Below, one piece after another: positions 25,754 through 33,661 of a stretch of 33,841 bases of DNA. Positions within the stretch are counted from its first letter, which is position 1, and each line of letters starts with the position of its first letter. The notes beneath the pieces were generated by a model. That model was given only the letters and a program-made list of their open reading frames with translations, ran no database searches and was not told where the DNA came from. A program made the position numbers and the translations under genes. The DNA lies in assembly GCA_002409405.1 (NCBI GenBank), contig DHNG01000049.1:29749-63589 (forward strand), written 5' to 3'. This stretch comes from Flavobacteriales bacterium UBA5422. Lineage in GTDB: Bacteria; Bacteroidota; Bacteroidia; Flavobacteriales_D; Crocinitomicaceae.

Positions 25754-25774
25754 ACCCATTCACATACGACTGAG

Positions 25775-25806
25775 AAAACGCTTTCCGGACAGAAGGCGTT
25801 TTTTTA
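25775..25806. terminator. Terminator between the dehydrogenase gene and the convergent membrane-protein gene
   Basis: AAAACGCTTTC (25775-25785) pairs with GAAGGCGTTTT (25792-25802) with one G-T pair and loop CGGACA, followed by TTTT. It overlaps the stop region of the minus-strand gene and can serve both directions. Confidence 0.8.
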
Positions 25807-26490
25807 TTGGTCATCCCATTCCTTCTCAAAATCTTTTTGTGTTTTTCTCGGGGGGAAGTAATGGTGCTCATTTACTGACAGGTCGTAGCCGATGGCACGG
25901 TCTATCAGCAGGTATAAATCGTTTACAATCCAGTCAGGAGAACCGTTTTTTTCCATACCGTTGGTGTAGACGCTTTCTGTTTTCCCGTCTTTCAGGTATA
26001 CTTTCATTAACAATGCAGGCCCCATGAAGCCGGAAACAGTTTGTCCGGTATATACATCATCAACCGTTTTTCCATTTGTAAACGTAATTTTCAGACGTAA
26101 ATGATTATGTGCCTGGGTGGATTCAACTCCATATCTGGCATAGCTTTGAATGCATTTAACCGTCGACAGGAATTTGACGGCATTGTCCCTGCTTTCTGCA
26201 CTATAACCGGGATGCATGGTACTTTGAGTATAATCGTTTAGTACCCGTTCGATCTGCTCATCCAGCATGGGGATAATTTTCTTGTTTTCTTTGGTTGTTT
26301 CATCATGAACGGAGTGTGTTCCAAAAAAACTTCGGTATAGAGGAACTGCTGCAATTCCCAAAATTATAAAGGATACAATCAGACCTGCTATAATGCCTGT
26401 TCTAGTGCTTTTTTTGTTCGTAGTATTCATCCTATGTTGTTTAGTTGTCGAAAGAAGTTCTGATAAAGATTTCTTATCTTTTATTTCCAT
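25804..26490 (-). CDS. Single-pass membrane protein of unknown function
   Basis: 228 residues from ATG 26490 (MEIKDKKSLSELL); the longer frame starts with TTG at 26514. Another ATG at 26430 would begin MNTTNKKST. A short basic cytoplasmic part (1-32) is followed by one membrane helix (about 33-55, GIIAGLIVSFIILGIAAV), then an extracytoplasmic domain of about 170 residues. That domain contains LDEQIERVLNDYTQST, HNHLRLKITFTNGKTVDDVYTG and YLKDGKTESVYTNG, suggesting repeated beta-hairpins, and a charged C-terminus. I do not recognise the family. Its start is 30 bases past the stop of the upstream secreted-protein gene, so they may be co-transcribed. Confidence 0.7.
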   Translation of the reverse strand: MEIKDKKSLSELLSTTKQHRMNTTNKKSTRTGIIAGLIVSFIILGIAAVPLYRSFFGTHSVHDETTKENKKIIPMLDEQIERVLNDYTQSTMHPGYSAESRDNAVKFLSTVKCIQSYARYGVESTQAHNHLRLKITFTNGKTVDDVYTGQTVSGFMGPALLMKVYLKDGKTESVYTNGMEKNGSPDWIVNDLYLLIDRAIGYDLSVNEHHYFPPRKTQKDFEKEWDDQ

Positions 26491-26520
26491 TGATGCTAAA
26501 ATAATAAAAAACAATTCGCC

Positions 26521-27402
26521 TCAGAAAAATGTTTTCAGGTCAATTTGCCACAATTGTTGAGGACTCTTAATGAAGGTGTGTATGAATTGTTCATTGGTAA
26601 TGGCGATGGTAGTTGCTCCGGTAAATGCCACGCTTTCCACTTGCAGAAAATTGCGGTTAACCATTAGCTTTTTTTTGTTTCCTCCCAGGAAATTATCCTT
26701 GTTGAATTCGCTGAGCAAGTAAAGAAATGGTGTCAGAGTTTTTGTGTAACCTGTCAAGATGATGTGTTTTCTACCCGGAGAAATTGCAGCTCCTGTTATC
26801 AATCCGTTTACCTGGAATGATTGCATCAACTTTGCTTTGTGGATTCCTTTGTTGTTGGGAAGTTTATACATTGTTGTTTTTTGAGCATTCCATTCTTTGG
26901 TAAAGAGATAAATCATCGAGTCCGTGACAAGAAATGCTTCACAATCAAAATCGGTTGCATTGGATTTTTTCGAAGAGAAATTTGTTTGTTCCGGGTAGGA
27001 GAAATGAATGGTATCGATGTGTAATGACGTCTTGTGAACTTTAAAAATGCGCAGATCGGTTCGTGTACCTGTCGCATTGTTTCCAATATCTCCGATGTAA
27101 AAATAATGGGCATCATGTTGCAATTCTTCCCAGTCTTTTACCTTTAAAGCCTTGAATTGAATGGTCTGATCTGTTTTCCCGGTAGTCGGATCAATTCCGT
27201 AAATGCTATTGTCACTGTCGTCGTTGTGTGTCCACAGGAGTTGGTTCCAAAAAATCAAACCGGATGTTTCCTTCAATTGATCATCCAGCGGAAATTTCCG
27301 GATCAGTGAGTCAGGAATGGTTACCGTTGCTTTTTTCTCCTGTGAAAATGCTGTTCCGGCAAGCAGGAAGATTAAACCGGATAAAATACCACGATGAAAC
27401 AT
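26521..27402 (-). CDS. Secreted protein with beta-propeller-like repeats, unknown function
   Basis: 293 residues with a signal peptide (1-20, ending AGTAFSQ). The mature part opens with LKETSGLIFWNQLLWTHNDDSDNSIYGID and continues with KDWEELQHDAHYFYIGDIGNNATGTRTDLRIFK. This ETSGL/THNDS/DWE-L/YIGDxGNN block order occurs in many flavobacterial secreted proteins that are annotated as hypothetical or T9SS targets, and it resembles repeated blades of a propeller (WTHND..., YLFTKEW..., HIILTGYT..., IAITNEQF). No T9SS C-terminal domain is present here, so it probably remains in the periplasm or reaches its place otherwise. The porin gene lies upstream after 62 bases; the 228-residue membrane-protein gene follows. 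Confidence 0.72.
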   Translation of the reverse strand: MFHRGILSGLIFLLAGTAFSQEKKATVTIPDSLIRKFPLDDQLKETSGLIFWNQLLWTHNDDSDNSIYGIDPTTGKTDQTIQFKALKVKDWEELQHDAHYFYIGDIGNNATGTRTDLRIFKVHKTSLHIDTIHFSYPEQTNFSSKKSNATDFDCEAFLVTDSMIYLFTKEWNAQKTTMYKLPNNKGIHKAKLMQSFQVNGLITGAAISPGRKHIILTGYTKTLTPFLYLLSEFNKDNFLGGNKKKLMVNRNFLQVESVAFTGATTIAITNEQFIHTFIKSPQQLWQIDLKTFF

Positions 27403-27464
27403 AAGGTGAATGTACGTTTTTTTTGTAAAATCGGAATCATCTTCCTGCGTTTTCTAATGAATCG

Positions 27465-28934
27465 TTACAGACGGAACAACATCGCAACAACAATACGGGT
27501 TTCACGCTTAACCAGATCCGGACGCCAGTCAGCAGGGAGAGGTGTTGTTGTATAACCTGTAGGAGAAGTAACACCTCCGCTTCCTGCAAAATAGGGAACA
27601 CTGGCATTTCGATGGATCAGCTCTATCCGAAACGTAATGCTTTGATTGGGCATGTAGTCCAGGTTGGTGGAAATGTCCCATCCGGTAAACGGATCTCCCG
27701 GATTGGCAGAGAACGGGAATGCTCCTTCTGTTTGCGTTGGATTATTGGGGTTGGGGAGTGGACTTGCCTGACCTGTCGGGTACAATACCAGGTACCTTCC
27801 CGGGTTCGTCATCCAGCCACCACCAACTGTCCAGGCCATTTTGTCTTTTGCAAACCACATCCGGTTGTAGATCATTCCGCTTAGGAAATATTGAGCAGGT
27901 CCATTTACTGTTCCCCCGTCTTTTACACCGTTGACACCTCCACCTTTCTCAAAACCGAAATCACCGGTCAGTGAAAATGCCATTTTTGTAATTCCGGATG
28001 ATCCCGGATTGTTGTAATAACGAACCAATAAGCTGTTGTCACTGTGGAATCGTTTTCTACCAGGGATATTGGCAGCATCCGAACCGAAATAATTATTGGC
28101 TACCAACTTCAGGTTACTGCTGGGAATATAGGTGACATTCGCACCGAAACCCGGCATTGCATTGAATTTTCCATAACTCTGCCATCCGTTGATGATCCAG
28201 GGTTCTATTTTCAAGTGTTTGGTAGCAAAGATTTGCACCCGGATTCCGTTAAAAAACCAAGGAGTATTATCGGATGTAAAAGAAGCCTGGTATTCCCAGT
28301 TCTCGGCTTGATAAAATGAATTTAATCCAATGTACGACATGAATAACCCTGCGTCGATGTTAATCCCGTGCAATCGGTTGATATGATATCCTGCGTACGC
28401 TTCACTGAGGTATCGGTAAACATCTGCCAATTGGTATTGACCATGATACGGACTGTAATCATTGCGGGGAACGACAACACTACGTGTTCCGAACTGTGTC
28501 ATAACACGTGCATGGGCATTTTTGTAGTAAAAGTCTCCTCCGAGGTGTAAGGCTGATAATTGGACCTCATTGTGTCGCGCCATTGCCGTACTTCCGATCA
28601 CGGTGTTGTCAACAGGGTTGTTAAAGGAATAATTGTAATTGAGATCGACAAGGATGCTGGGAGTAAAGTATTTATTCTCCTTCCAGATGGTACTTGTACG
28701 CCGGTCGTTTCCATTTGCCCAACTCATATCCAGCCCTTCAAAAGGTTCTCCTTTTTGTTTGTTTGGTTTTAATGGGGCAGAAACCTCCGATTCAGCACTG
28801 GTTGTCTTATTGAGGCTGTCCCGCAGTTCTTGTTTAATTTGTTCAACGATGCTTTGGCGTTCTTCCGGAGAAAGTACCTGCGCGTTAAGGCGTAGCACGA
28901 CCAGGCTACACAGTATGATAGCATATTTTTTCAT
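27465..28934 (-). CDS. Outer-membrane beta-barrel porin (BBP2, OmpL-like)
   Basis: 489 residues: signal peptide 1-18 (ending LRLNAQ), a predicted helical periplasmic stretch (about 20-50, SPEERQSIVEQIKQELRDSLNK) and then a barrel. Barrel strands show the alternating aromatic pattern: YFTPSILVDLNYNYSFNNPVD, DAGLFMSYIGLNSFYQAENWEYQ, GIRVQIFATKHLKIEPWIINGWQSYGKFN and NLKLVANNYFGSDAANIPGR. The last strand is RETRIVVAMLFRL, ending in an aromatic-x-x pattern for outer-membrane assembly. This is the BBP2 type common in Bacteroidetes. The start is 33 bases past the kup stop on the same strand, so it may be the second gene of a kup operon; a role in letting potassium or other ions through the outer membrane is inference. 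Confidence 0.85.
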   Translation of the reverse strand: MKKYAIILCSLVVLRLNAQVLSPEERQSIVEQIKQELRDSLNKTTSAESEVSAPLKPNKQKGEPFEGLDMSWANGNDRRTSTIWKENKYFTPSILVDLNYNYSFNNPVDNTVIGSTAMARHNEVQLSALHLGGDFYYKNAHARVMTQFGTRSVVVPRNDYSPYHGQYQLADVYRYLSEAYAGYHINRLHGINIDAGLFMSYIGLNSFYQAENWEYQASFTSDNTPWFFNGIRVQIFATKHLKIEPWIINGWQSYGKFNAMPGFGANVTYIPSSNLKLVANNYFGSDAANIPGRKRFHSDNSLLVRYYNNPGSSGITKMAFSLTGDFGFEKGGGVNGVKDGGTVNGPAQYFLSGMIYNRMWFAKDKMAWTVGGGWMTNPGRYLVLYPTGQASPLPNPNNPTQTEGAFPFSANPGDPFTGWDISTNLDYMPNQSITFRIELIHRNASVPYFAGSGGVTSPTGYTTTPLPADWRPDLVKRETRIVVAMLFRL

Positions 28935-28967
28935 TGTATGTGTGTTATGTGATGGACTATAAACCGA

Positions 28968-30917
28968 TCATTTTTCCCGATGAAGTACAATGTTGCTAAC
29001 CGGACTATACACCAGCGGTATGTGCTCAATCAGCAAGTCACTTTTATCGATTCCGAATGCTGCCTGTTCTTTTTGCCCCATGCGTTTGAGCAAGAAATAA
29101 GCATTGAGAATAACGCCTTCTTTGATGGCAAATTCATTGTCTACGGAAAGGTATTTTTCCATGACGATGAACTTAAAATCGATCGATGGGTTGTATTCGG
29201 TAGATCCGTGATTTTTCAGATGGAGATTTAATTCTTTGTTGGCGATCAGATCGTCGATAATCTGAGTGAAAAACAATTCTGTTCTCGGTTGGATGCGGAA
29301 CCCGATATTCAATACGATTTTGATTACTTTATCATCGACCAGTTCCGTCATTTGATAGTTGAGTGTGTACGGATTATTGGTGCGGTTGATGTGAAAAAAC
29401 CAGTAGACATCTGCTCGTTTGGGCTTTCTGGCAAAAATAGATTGAATGATCCGTTCTTCAATATGGTCCCTTCGATCTGCCTTGGTAAGGTAAATCAGAT
29501 GGGTGACAAATTTAGGAATGCTTTCGTCGTTGCTCAGTTTGGTAATAGCGCCGGAATATTTTCCCAGATCAACAAATTTGGTATAACGGTTGTTGATCTT
29601 TCTTCCAAAATAACTCACATACATCATCGAGAAGAATAGTCCTCCCACAAAAACCGTAATGTATCCACCTTCCTGGAACTTGATAATGTTGGCAACAAAA
29701 AAAGAAATTTCAATGATGATAAACGTTAACAACAATCCCAGGACGAACAGTTTGTTCCATTTGAGTTTGAATACCAGGAAGTAAGAAAGCAAAAATGTGG
29801 TCATCATCATCGCTAGTGTAATTGCCAACCCATATGCTGCTTCCATTCGGGATGATGTTTGAAAATAGAGAATAATCAGTACGCACCCGATCCAGAGGAT
29901 GTTGTTGACACTGGGAATATAAATTTGCCCTTTGGTTTCGGTCGGTTGTTTTACAGCGACACGTTGCCAGAAATTCAGGTTGATTGCTTCATTGATCAAT
30001 GTAAATGATCCGCTGATCAACGCTTGTGATGCGACAATTGCAGCCAGTGTTGCAATAACAATTGCAGGAAAAAGGAACCATTCCGGGATGATCTCAAAAA
30101 ACGGATTTCTTCCTGCCAGTAGCGGATCCGGTTGATTCAATAACCATGCAGCTTGCCCCAGGTAATTGATCACCAGGCATATTTTTACAAATCCCCAGGT
30201 AACGCGAATGTTTTTTCTTCCGCAGTGTCCTAAATCGGAGTAGAGCGCTTCGGCTCCCGTCGTACACAAGAAAACCGCACCCAGAATCCAGAATCCTTGC
30301 GGGTAGTTGGTTAGTAATTCGTAGGCGTAATAAGGATTAAGCGCTTTGAAGACGCTCGGGTAGTGCATGATCTGACTCAACCCCATAACCAGTAAGAGCA
30401 GAAACCAAATGGCCATGATGGGTCCAAACGCTTTGCCCACACTATGTGTTCCGAACCGTTGCAGAAAAAAGACAAGTGAGATAATGGCGATTACAATCGG
30501 AACAACAGAAATGTGTCCTTTCAATCCTTCTATCATTTCCAATCCTTCTATAGCGGATGTAACGGAAACAGCGGGTGTAATGATTCCGTCTGCCAATAGT
30601 GCCGCTGCACCGATCATTGTTGGGATAATCATCTTCTTTCCGTACCGTCTGACCAGTGAATACAGAGAGAAAATACCTCCCTCACCATCGTTATCAGCTT
30701 TGAGCGTCAGCCAGACATATTTTACGGTTGTCTGGAGCATCAGGGTCCAGAATACACAGGAGACACCTCCTAATACAAGTACCTCACTGATTTCTTTTGT
30801 GCCGATAATGGCCTTAAAAGTATAGAGCGGACTCGTACCGATATCTCCGTAAATAATACCTAATGCGATTAATAGGGAAGCAAATGTAACGTTTGAATTA
30901 AAGTGTTTGTGATCCAT
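28968..30917 (-). CDS. kup: KUP-family potassium uptake protein
   Basis: 649 residues, the usual bacterial KUP/HAK/KT size. Kup brings potassium across the inner membrane with protons. The family signature GDIGTSPLYTFK is at 24-35; then ADGIITPAVSVTSAIEGL, FGPIMAIWFLLLLVMG, AVFLCTTGAEALYSDLGHCGR and the ISGSFTLINEAINL block follow. About twelve membrane segments fill residues 12-440, after which a hydrophilic C-terminal domain of about 200 residues remains, as in the family. It is followed by the porin gene 33 bases on. Upstream lies a phased array of TATAA-like repeats containing the same 14-base word found before the KdpD-like kinase gene, suggesting control by the adjacent two-component system. 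The symbol trkD is also used. Confidence 0.94.
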   Translation of the reverse strand: MDHKHFNSNVTFASLLIALGIIYGDIGTSPLYTFKAIIGTKEISEVLVLGGVSCVFWTLMLQTTVKYVWLTLKADNDGEGGIFSLYSLVRRYGKKMIIPTMIGAAALLADGIITPAVSVTSAIEGLEMIEGLKGHISVVPIVIAIISLVFFLQRFGTHSVGKAFGPIMAIWFLLLLVMGLSQIMHYPSVFKALNPYYAYELLTNYPQGFWILGAVFLCTTGAEALYSDLGHCGRKNIRVTWGFVKICLVINYLGQAAWLLNQPDPLLAGRNPFFEIIPEWFLFPAIVIATLAAIVASQALISGSFTLINEAINLNFWQRVAVKQPTETKGQIYIPSVNNILWIGCVLIILYFQTSSRMEAAYGLAITLAMMMTTFLLSYFLVFKLKWNKLFVLGLLLTFIIIEISFFVANIIKFQEGGYITVFVGGLFFSMMYVSYFGRKINNRYTKFVDLGKYSGAITKLSNDESIPKFVTHLIYLTKADRRDHIEERIIQSIFARKPKRADVYWFFHINRTNNPYTLNYQMTELVDDKVIKIVLNIGFRIQPRTELFFTQIIDDLIANKELNLHLKNHGSTEYNPSIDFKFIVMEKYLSVDNEFAIKEGVILNAYFLLKRMGQKEQAAFGIDKSDLLIEHIPLVYSPVSNIVLHREK

Positions 30918-30941
30918 TTTTTATGTGTTATTATGACAGTA

Positions 30942-31007
30942 CAAAAATGGAGGTGAATCTATAAGTGGGGTATAAAGAAGAATAAGGAAGGTATAAAGAT
31001 TTTATTA
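30942..31007 (-). promoter_or_regulatory. Candidate kup promoter and KdpE-type operator array
   Basis: On the minus strand a -7-like box CATTTTTG lies at 30942-30949. Upstream, plus-strand words TATAA (30960), TATAA (30971), AATAA (30981), TATAA (30992) and TATTA (31003) start at steps of 11, 10, 11 and 11 bases. GGTATAAAGA occurs at 30969-30978 and again at 30990-30999, 21 bases apart. GGTATAAAGATTTT (30990-31003) recurs exactly at 32814-32827. There is no TTG -33 box, as expected for an activator-dependent promoter. The array sits in the 106-base gap before kup. Confidence 0.6.
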
Positions 31008-31023
31008 AGATGACAGACCCGAA

Positions 31024-31701
31024 TTATTGAAAGCGATAGCCAACACCACTTTCAGTAATAATGTGTCGGGGTTGATTGGGGTTGTCTTCAATTTTTTTTC
31101 TAAGTTGGGCAACAAATACACGTAAGTATTGTGTTTCGGTCTGGTATCCGACTCCCCAAATTTCTTTCAGGATGTATTGATGTGTTAGCACCCGACCTTC
31201 ATTTTTTGCAAAGAGAGAGATGAGGTTGTATTCCGTTGCCGTGAGTTTTAGTAATTCATTCTTTTTTTTGACACTTCTGGCTGTCCAGTCAATATGTAAG
31301 TCTCCGATCTCAATACAACTGACGGTATTTGTTGATTGATTCTGACGAATAGCAGACCGCATGCGGGCTAATAGTTCTGCTGTACGAAACGGTTTGGATA
31401 AATAATCCGTTGCACCGTTGTCCAGAGCAGTTACAATATCGTGTTCACTGTTTTGAACGGAAAGGATGATAATTGCTTTGTTGTACCATTGACGTAATTC
31501 TTTCAGAATGTCATGACCACTGCTGTCCGGAAGTCCCAGATCCAGTAAAATAAGTTCCGGAGGATGATTGGCAGCCAATAATAACCCCTGTTTTCCTGTT
31601 TCTGCCTGAATCACTTTGTAATCATTACTTTCCAGTGTGATTTCCAGCAGTTTTCGAATCTGAGGTTCGTCGTCGATGATTAAAATTTCCTGTTTATTCA
31701 T
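31024..31701 (-). CDS. KdpE-like response regulator (OmpR/PhoB family)
   Basis: 225 residues, the size of KdpE. The receiver domain (1-115) has the acidic pair D10-D11, phosphoacceptor D54 in LILLDLGLPD and Lys near 103 in YLSKPFRTAELLARMR; its DLGLPDSSGHDILKELR and SVQNSEHDIVTALDNGATDYLSKPF closely follow KdpE. The DNA-binding winged helix (about 128-225) has LTATEYNLISLFAKNEGRVLTHQYILKEIWG and TQYLRVFVAQLRKKIEDNP. The ATG overlaps the kinase gene by 8 bases, so kinase and regulator are coupled. No kdpFABC is in the window; the neighbouring potassium gene is kup. Target sites are proposed upstream of kup and of the kinase gene. Confidence 0.9.
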   Translation of the reverse strand: MNKQEILIIDDEPQIRKLLEITLESNDYKVIQAETGKQGLLLAANHPPELILLDLGLPDSSGHDILKELRQWYNKAIIILSVQNSEHDIVTALDNGATDYLSKPFRTAELLARMRSAIRQNQSTNTVSCIEIGDLHIDWTARSVKKKNELLKLTATEYNLISLFAKNEGRVLTHQYILKEIWGVGYQTETQYLRVFVAQLRKKIEDNPNQPRHIITESGVGYRFQ

Positions 31702-32767
31702 TCTTCAGTTGGTTGATATAGGTTGTCTTTGCCGGGAATTCTATTCTGAACGTCGCGCCACCTTTTTCATTGTTTTCCAGTTCAATGTTCCCTTTCTGTG
31801 CTTCTACAAATCCTTTCACAATTGAAAGCCCCAAACCGTTTCCACCTGTTTTTGTATTGGGAAGCCTGTAAAATTTATCGAATACATATGCGATTTTGTC
31901 CGCAGGAAAACCAGTTCCATTGTCTGAAATGGTAATCACGCAATTTTCTGCCAGGTGCTCCGCCGTAATTTCAATACGTGTATTTTCGGGAGTATATTGG
32001 ACCGCATTGTGTAGCAGGTTGTAGAGAATTTGTTCTGTAAAACCTGCATCTATTTTAAAGAGTGGTAAATTATCCGGAGCATTGAAGGCGATGGTATGAC
32101 TGTTTTTTTCCGGGAGTTTTTGAATGACGGAATTGATCAGGTCGTTGATGTCGCACCAGTCGTATTTTGGTTGCAATGTTCCACTTTCAAGCCGGCTGAT
32201 GTTCAGTAAGTTTTCAACCTGTCTGTCGAGTCGGATCGCTGCGTTGTCAATTTCTGAAAGCAATTCATTCTGATTGGCAATGGATAGTTTTTCCTTGTTT
32301 TCCTGTAATGTGTCCACTGCTCCTAAAATGGTTGAAATAGGTGTTCTGAATTCGTGTGAAAGCGAGTTCAAAAGTGTATTATAGAGTTTAATCGTATTTT
32401 CTTTCTCTTTTTTGTCCCGTGCTTCTTTTTCTGCTTTTCGGATTTTGAACGTCAAAACGGCATTGACCAGTGCAATAATAAAATACAGCAGGAACATCAA
32501 CCAGTCTTCCGCATTACTGATCTGAAAATTACAGATGGGGGGAATAAAGAAAAAATTCCAGATCACCGCACTCAAAACAGCGGCAAGCAATACGGGAATG
32601 ATATCGAGGATCATTGCAAGAAACGAAACCGTCATCAGAAGCAGCAAAGCGGACATCTTATAACTGACAAACTGATCTGTGAAAAAACAGACCAATGCAA
32701 CTAACAGGACGGTCGACGTGCTGATGATGTATTGCCTCAAAGGGGCTGTTGTTTTGATTCCGAACAC
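31694..32767 (-). CDS. KdpD-like sensor histidine kinase lacking the N-terminal KdpD/Usp half
   Basis: 357 residues against about 895 for E. coli KdpD. Four close-packed membrane helices (about 12-112) with PVLLAAVLSAVIWNFFFIPP and FLLYFIIALVNAVLTF match the DUF4118 membrane part of KdpD. A short coiled linker leads to the HisKA domain with H138 in LNSLSHEFRTPIS. The ATPase domain has an N box (LLHNAVQYTPEN), G1 (SDNGTGFP), a F box and G2 (GNGLGLSIVKG). So the part that phosphorylates is complete, but the cytosolic KdpD and UspA-like domains that sense potassium and cyclic di-AMP in other bacteria are absent from this chain. The start codon is GTG; the first ATG (codon 38) would remove the first helix. 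The stop overlaps the regulator gene by 8 bases. Confidence 0.88.
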   Translation of the reverse strand: MFGIKTTAPLRQYIISTSTVLLVALVCFFTDQFVSYKMSALLLLMTVSFLAMILDIIPVLLAAVLSAVIWNFFFIPPICNFQISNAEDWLMFLLYFIIALVNAVLTFKIRKAEKEARDKKEKENTIKLYNTLLNSLSHEFRTPISTILGAVDTLQENKEKLSIANQNELLSEIDNAAIRLDRQVENLLNISRLESGTLQPKYDWCDINDLINSVIQKLPEKNSHTIAFNAPDNLPLFKIDAGFTEQILYNLLHNAVQYTPENTRIEITAEHLAENCVITISDNGTGFPADKIAYVFDKFYRLPNTKTGGNGLGLSIVKGFVEAQKGNIELENNEKGGATFRIEFPAKTTYINQLKNE

Positions 32768-32797
32768 GGTCTTTGTTCTATTGATTATTTATTCTTG

Positions 32798-32831
32798 CAA
32801 AAATAGCCAATCAGGTATAAAGATTTTGTAA
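32798..32831 (-). promoter_or_regulatory. Candidate promoter and KdpE-type site before the kinase gene
   Basis: The minus-strand -7 box TATTTTTG is at 32798-32805. The plus-strand word TATAA starts at 32816, 11 bases beyond the box, and TGTAA starts 11 bases later at 32827. GGTATAAAGATTTT (32814-32827) is identical to the word before kup, and the box-to-TATAA distance is also the same there. On the minus strand the pair reads TTTACA and TTTATA 11 bases apart, recalling the E. coli KdpE site (TTTATAC and TTTACAC, as I remember it). Confidence 0.6.
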
Positions 32832-32840
32832 ATAATTTTT

Positions 32841-33500
32841 TCACCGGTTGTTTAACAGTTCCTGATAATTTTCCGGTTCTATCATGAATAGTGAACCATA
32901 AGGATTTGTACGGATTCCAACTGAAACCAGATTCCCTAGTTTGTCATAGTCTTTGAACCAGACACGTGCCGGTTTTTTCCATTCTTCGGAATAATATTCT
33001 TCCCTACTAATCTGATTACTGTTTTTATGATAATAGCGCCATAATCCGATTTTGTAATTATGAATGTCGGATTGATTGATTACTGTTTTTTCATTGAATT
33101 GATAGTCGTCTGGTAATTTGATCAGTTTAGATGTGCTGGGTTTAACTATCATTTGATCCATTACCAATATAAATCCCGTATCTTTTATAGCCGTAATTTT
33201 CAAGTTCAGATTAAAACAACAATCACAACCACACCAATAGTCTGAATAATAATTTCGTTTTAGAAACAAGGTATCATTACGATAAACAATTGTTGGCTTA
33301 GGTTCTATGCAGCAGTTGGCAGAGAAACCAAGTGAAAGGAATAATGTATCTTGTTTTATTGTTCGGGAGATGATACGTTGGTTTACAAGTTGAGGCGGTA
33401 TAATCCGATCACATTCAGAAAGTGTAACATCTACTACTTCTTGCGCATAATTCCATGAAGAAATCATTGCCAACAGCCAATACGTGATGAACTTTTTCAT
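32841..33500 (-). CDS. Secreted Cys-rich protein of unknown function
   Basis: 219 residues with a signal peptide (1-19, ending SSWNYAQ). The N-terminal half contains a tight Cys cluster: CC at NCCIEP, then CGCDCC at about residues 89-94, with a further Cys near 29. Six Cys in so short a stretch suggest disulfides or metal binding outside the cytoplasm. The C-terminal half reads NYKIGLWRYYHKNSNQISREEYYSEEWKKPARVWFKDYDKLGNLV, which resembles the strand-turn repeats (GxWxxYYxxGxLxxxExY) of YwqK/MORN-type proteins. No T9SS domain is seen. It lies 74 bases upstream of the kinase gene on the same strand, in between which the kinase promoter region sits. Function not recognised. Confidence 0.7.
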   Translation of the reverse strand: MKKFITYWLLAMISSWNYAQEVVDVTLSECDRIIPPQLVNQRIISRTIKQDTLFLSLGFSANCCIEPKPTIVYRNDTLFLKRNYYSDYWCGCDCCFNLNLKITAIKDTGFILVMDQMIVKPSTSKLIKLPDDYQFNEKTVINQSDIHNYKIGLWRYYHKNSNQISREEYYSEEWKKPARVWFKDYDKLGNLVSVGIRTNPYGSLFMIEPENYQELLNNR

Positions 33501-33603
33501 AGGAAATGAATGTGAGTAGTATTCAACATAAGTATATAGATATGTATAATTACTAAGATAAGAAATTTATAGAATAAAATAAGTTATGTTGAGTTATCCA
33601 TGA

Positions 33604-33634
33604 AAAACAAAAACGCCCCGGAATTTCCGAGGCG
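33604..33634 (-). terminator. Terminator of the truncated gene at the window end
   Basis: On the minus strand CGCCTCGGA and TCCGGGGCG form a 9-bp stem with one G-T pair and loop AAT, followed by a run of T residues (TTTTTGTTTTT). It is 28 bases past the stop at 33662. Confidence 0.8.
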
Positions 33635-33661
33635 CTTGAGTAATTATTCGAATAACAATGG

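Noticed and set aside
30409..30825. 138-residue plus-strand frame opposite kup
   Set aside because: Shadow frame of a long membrane-protein gene; no start context or motif.
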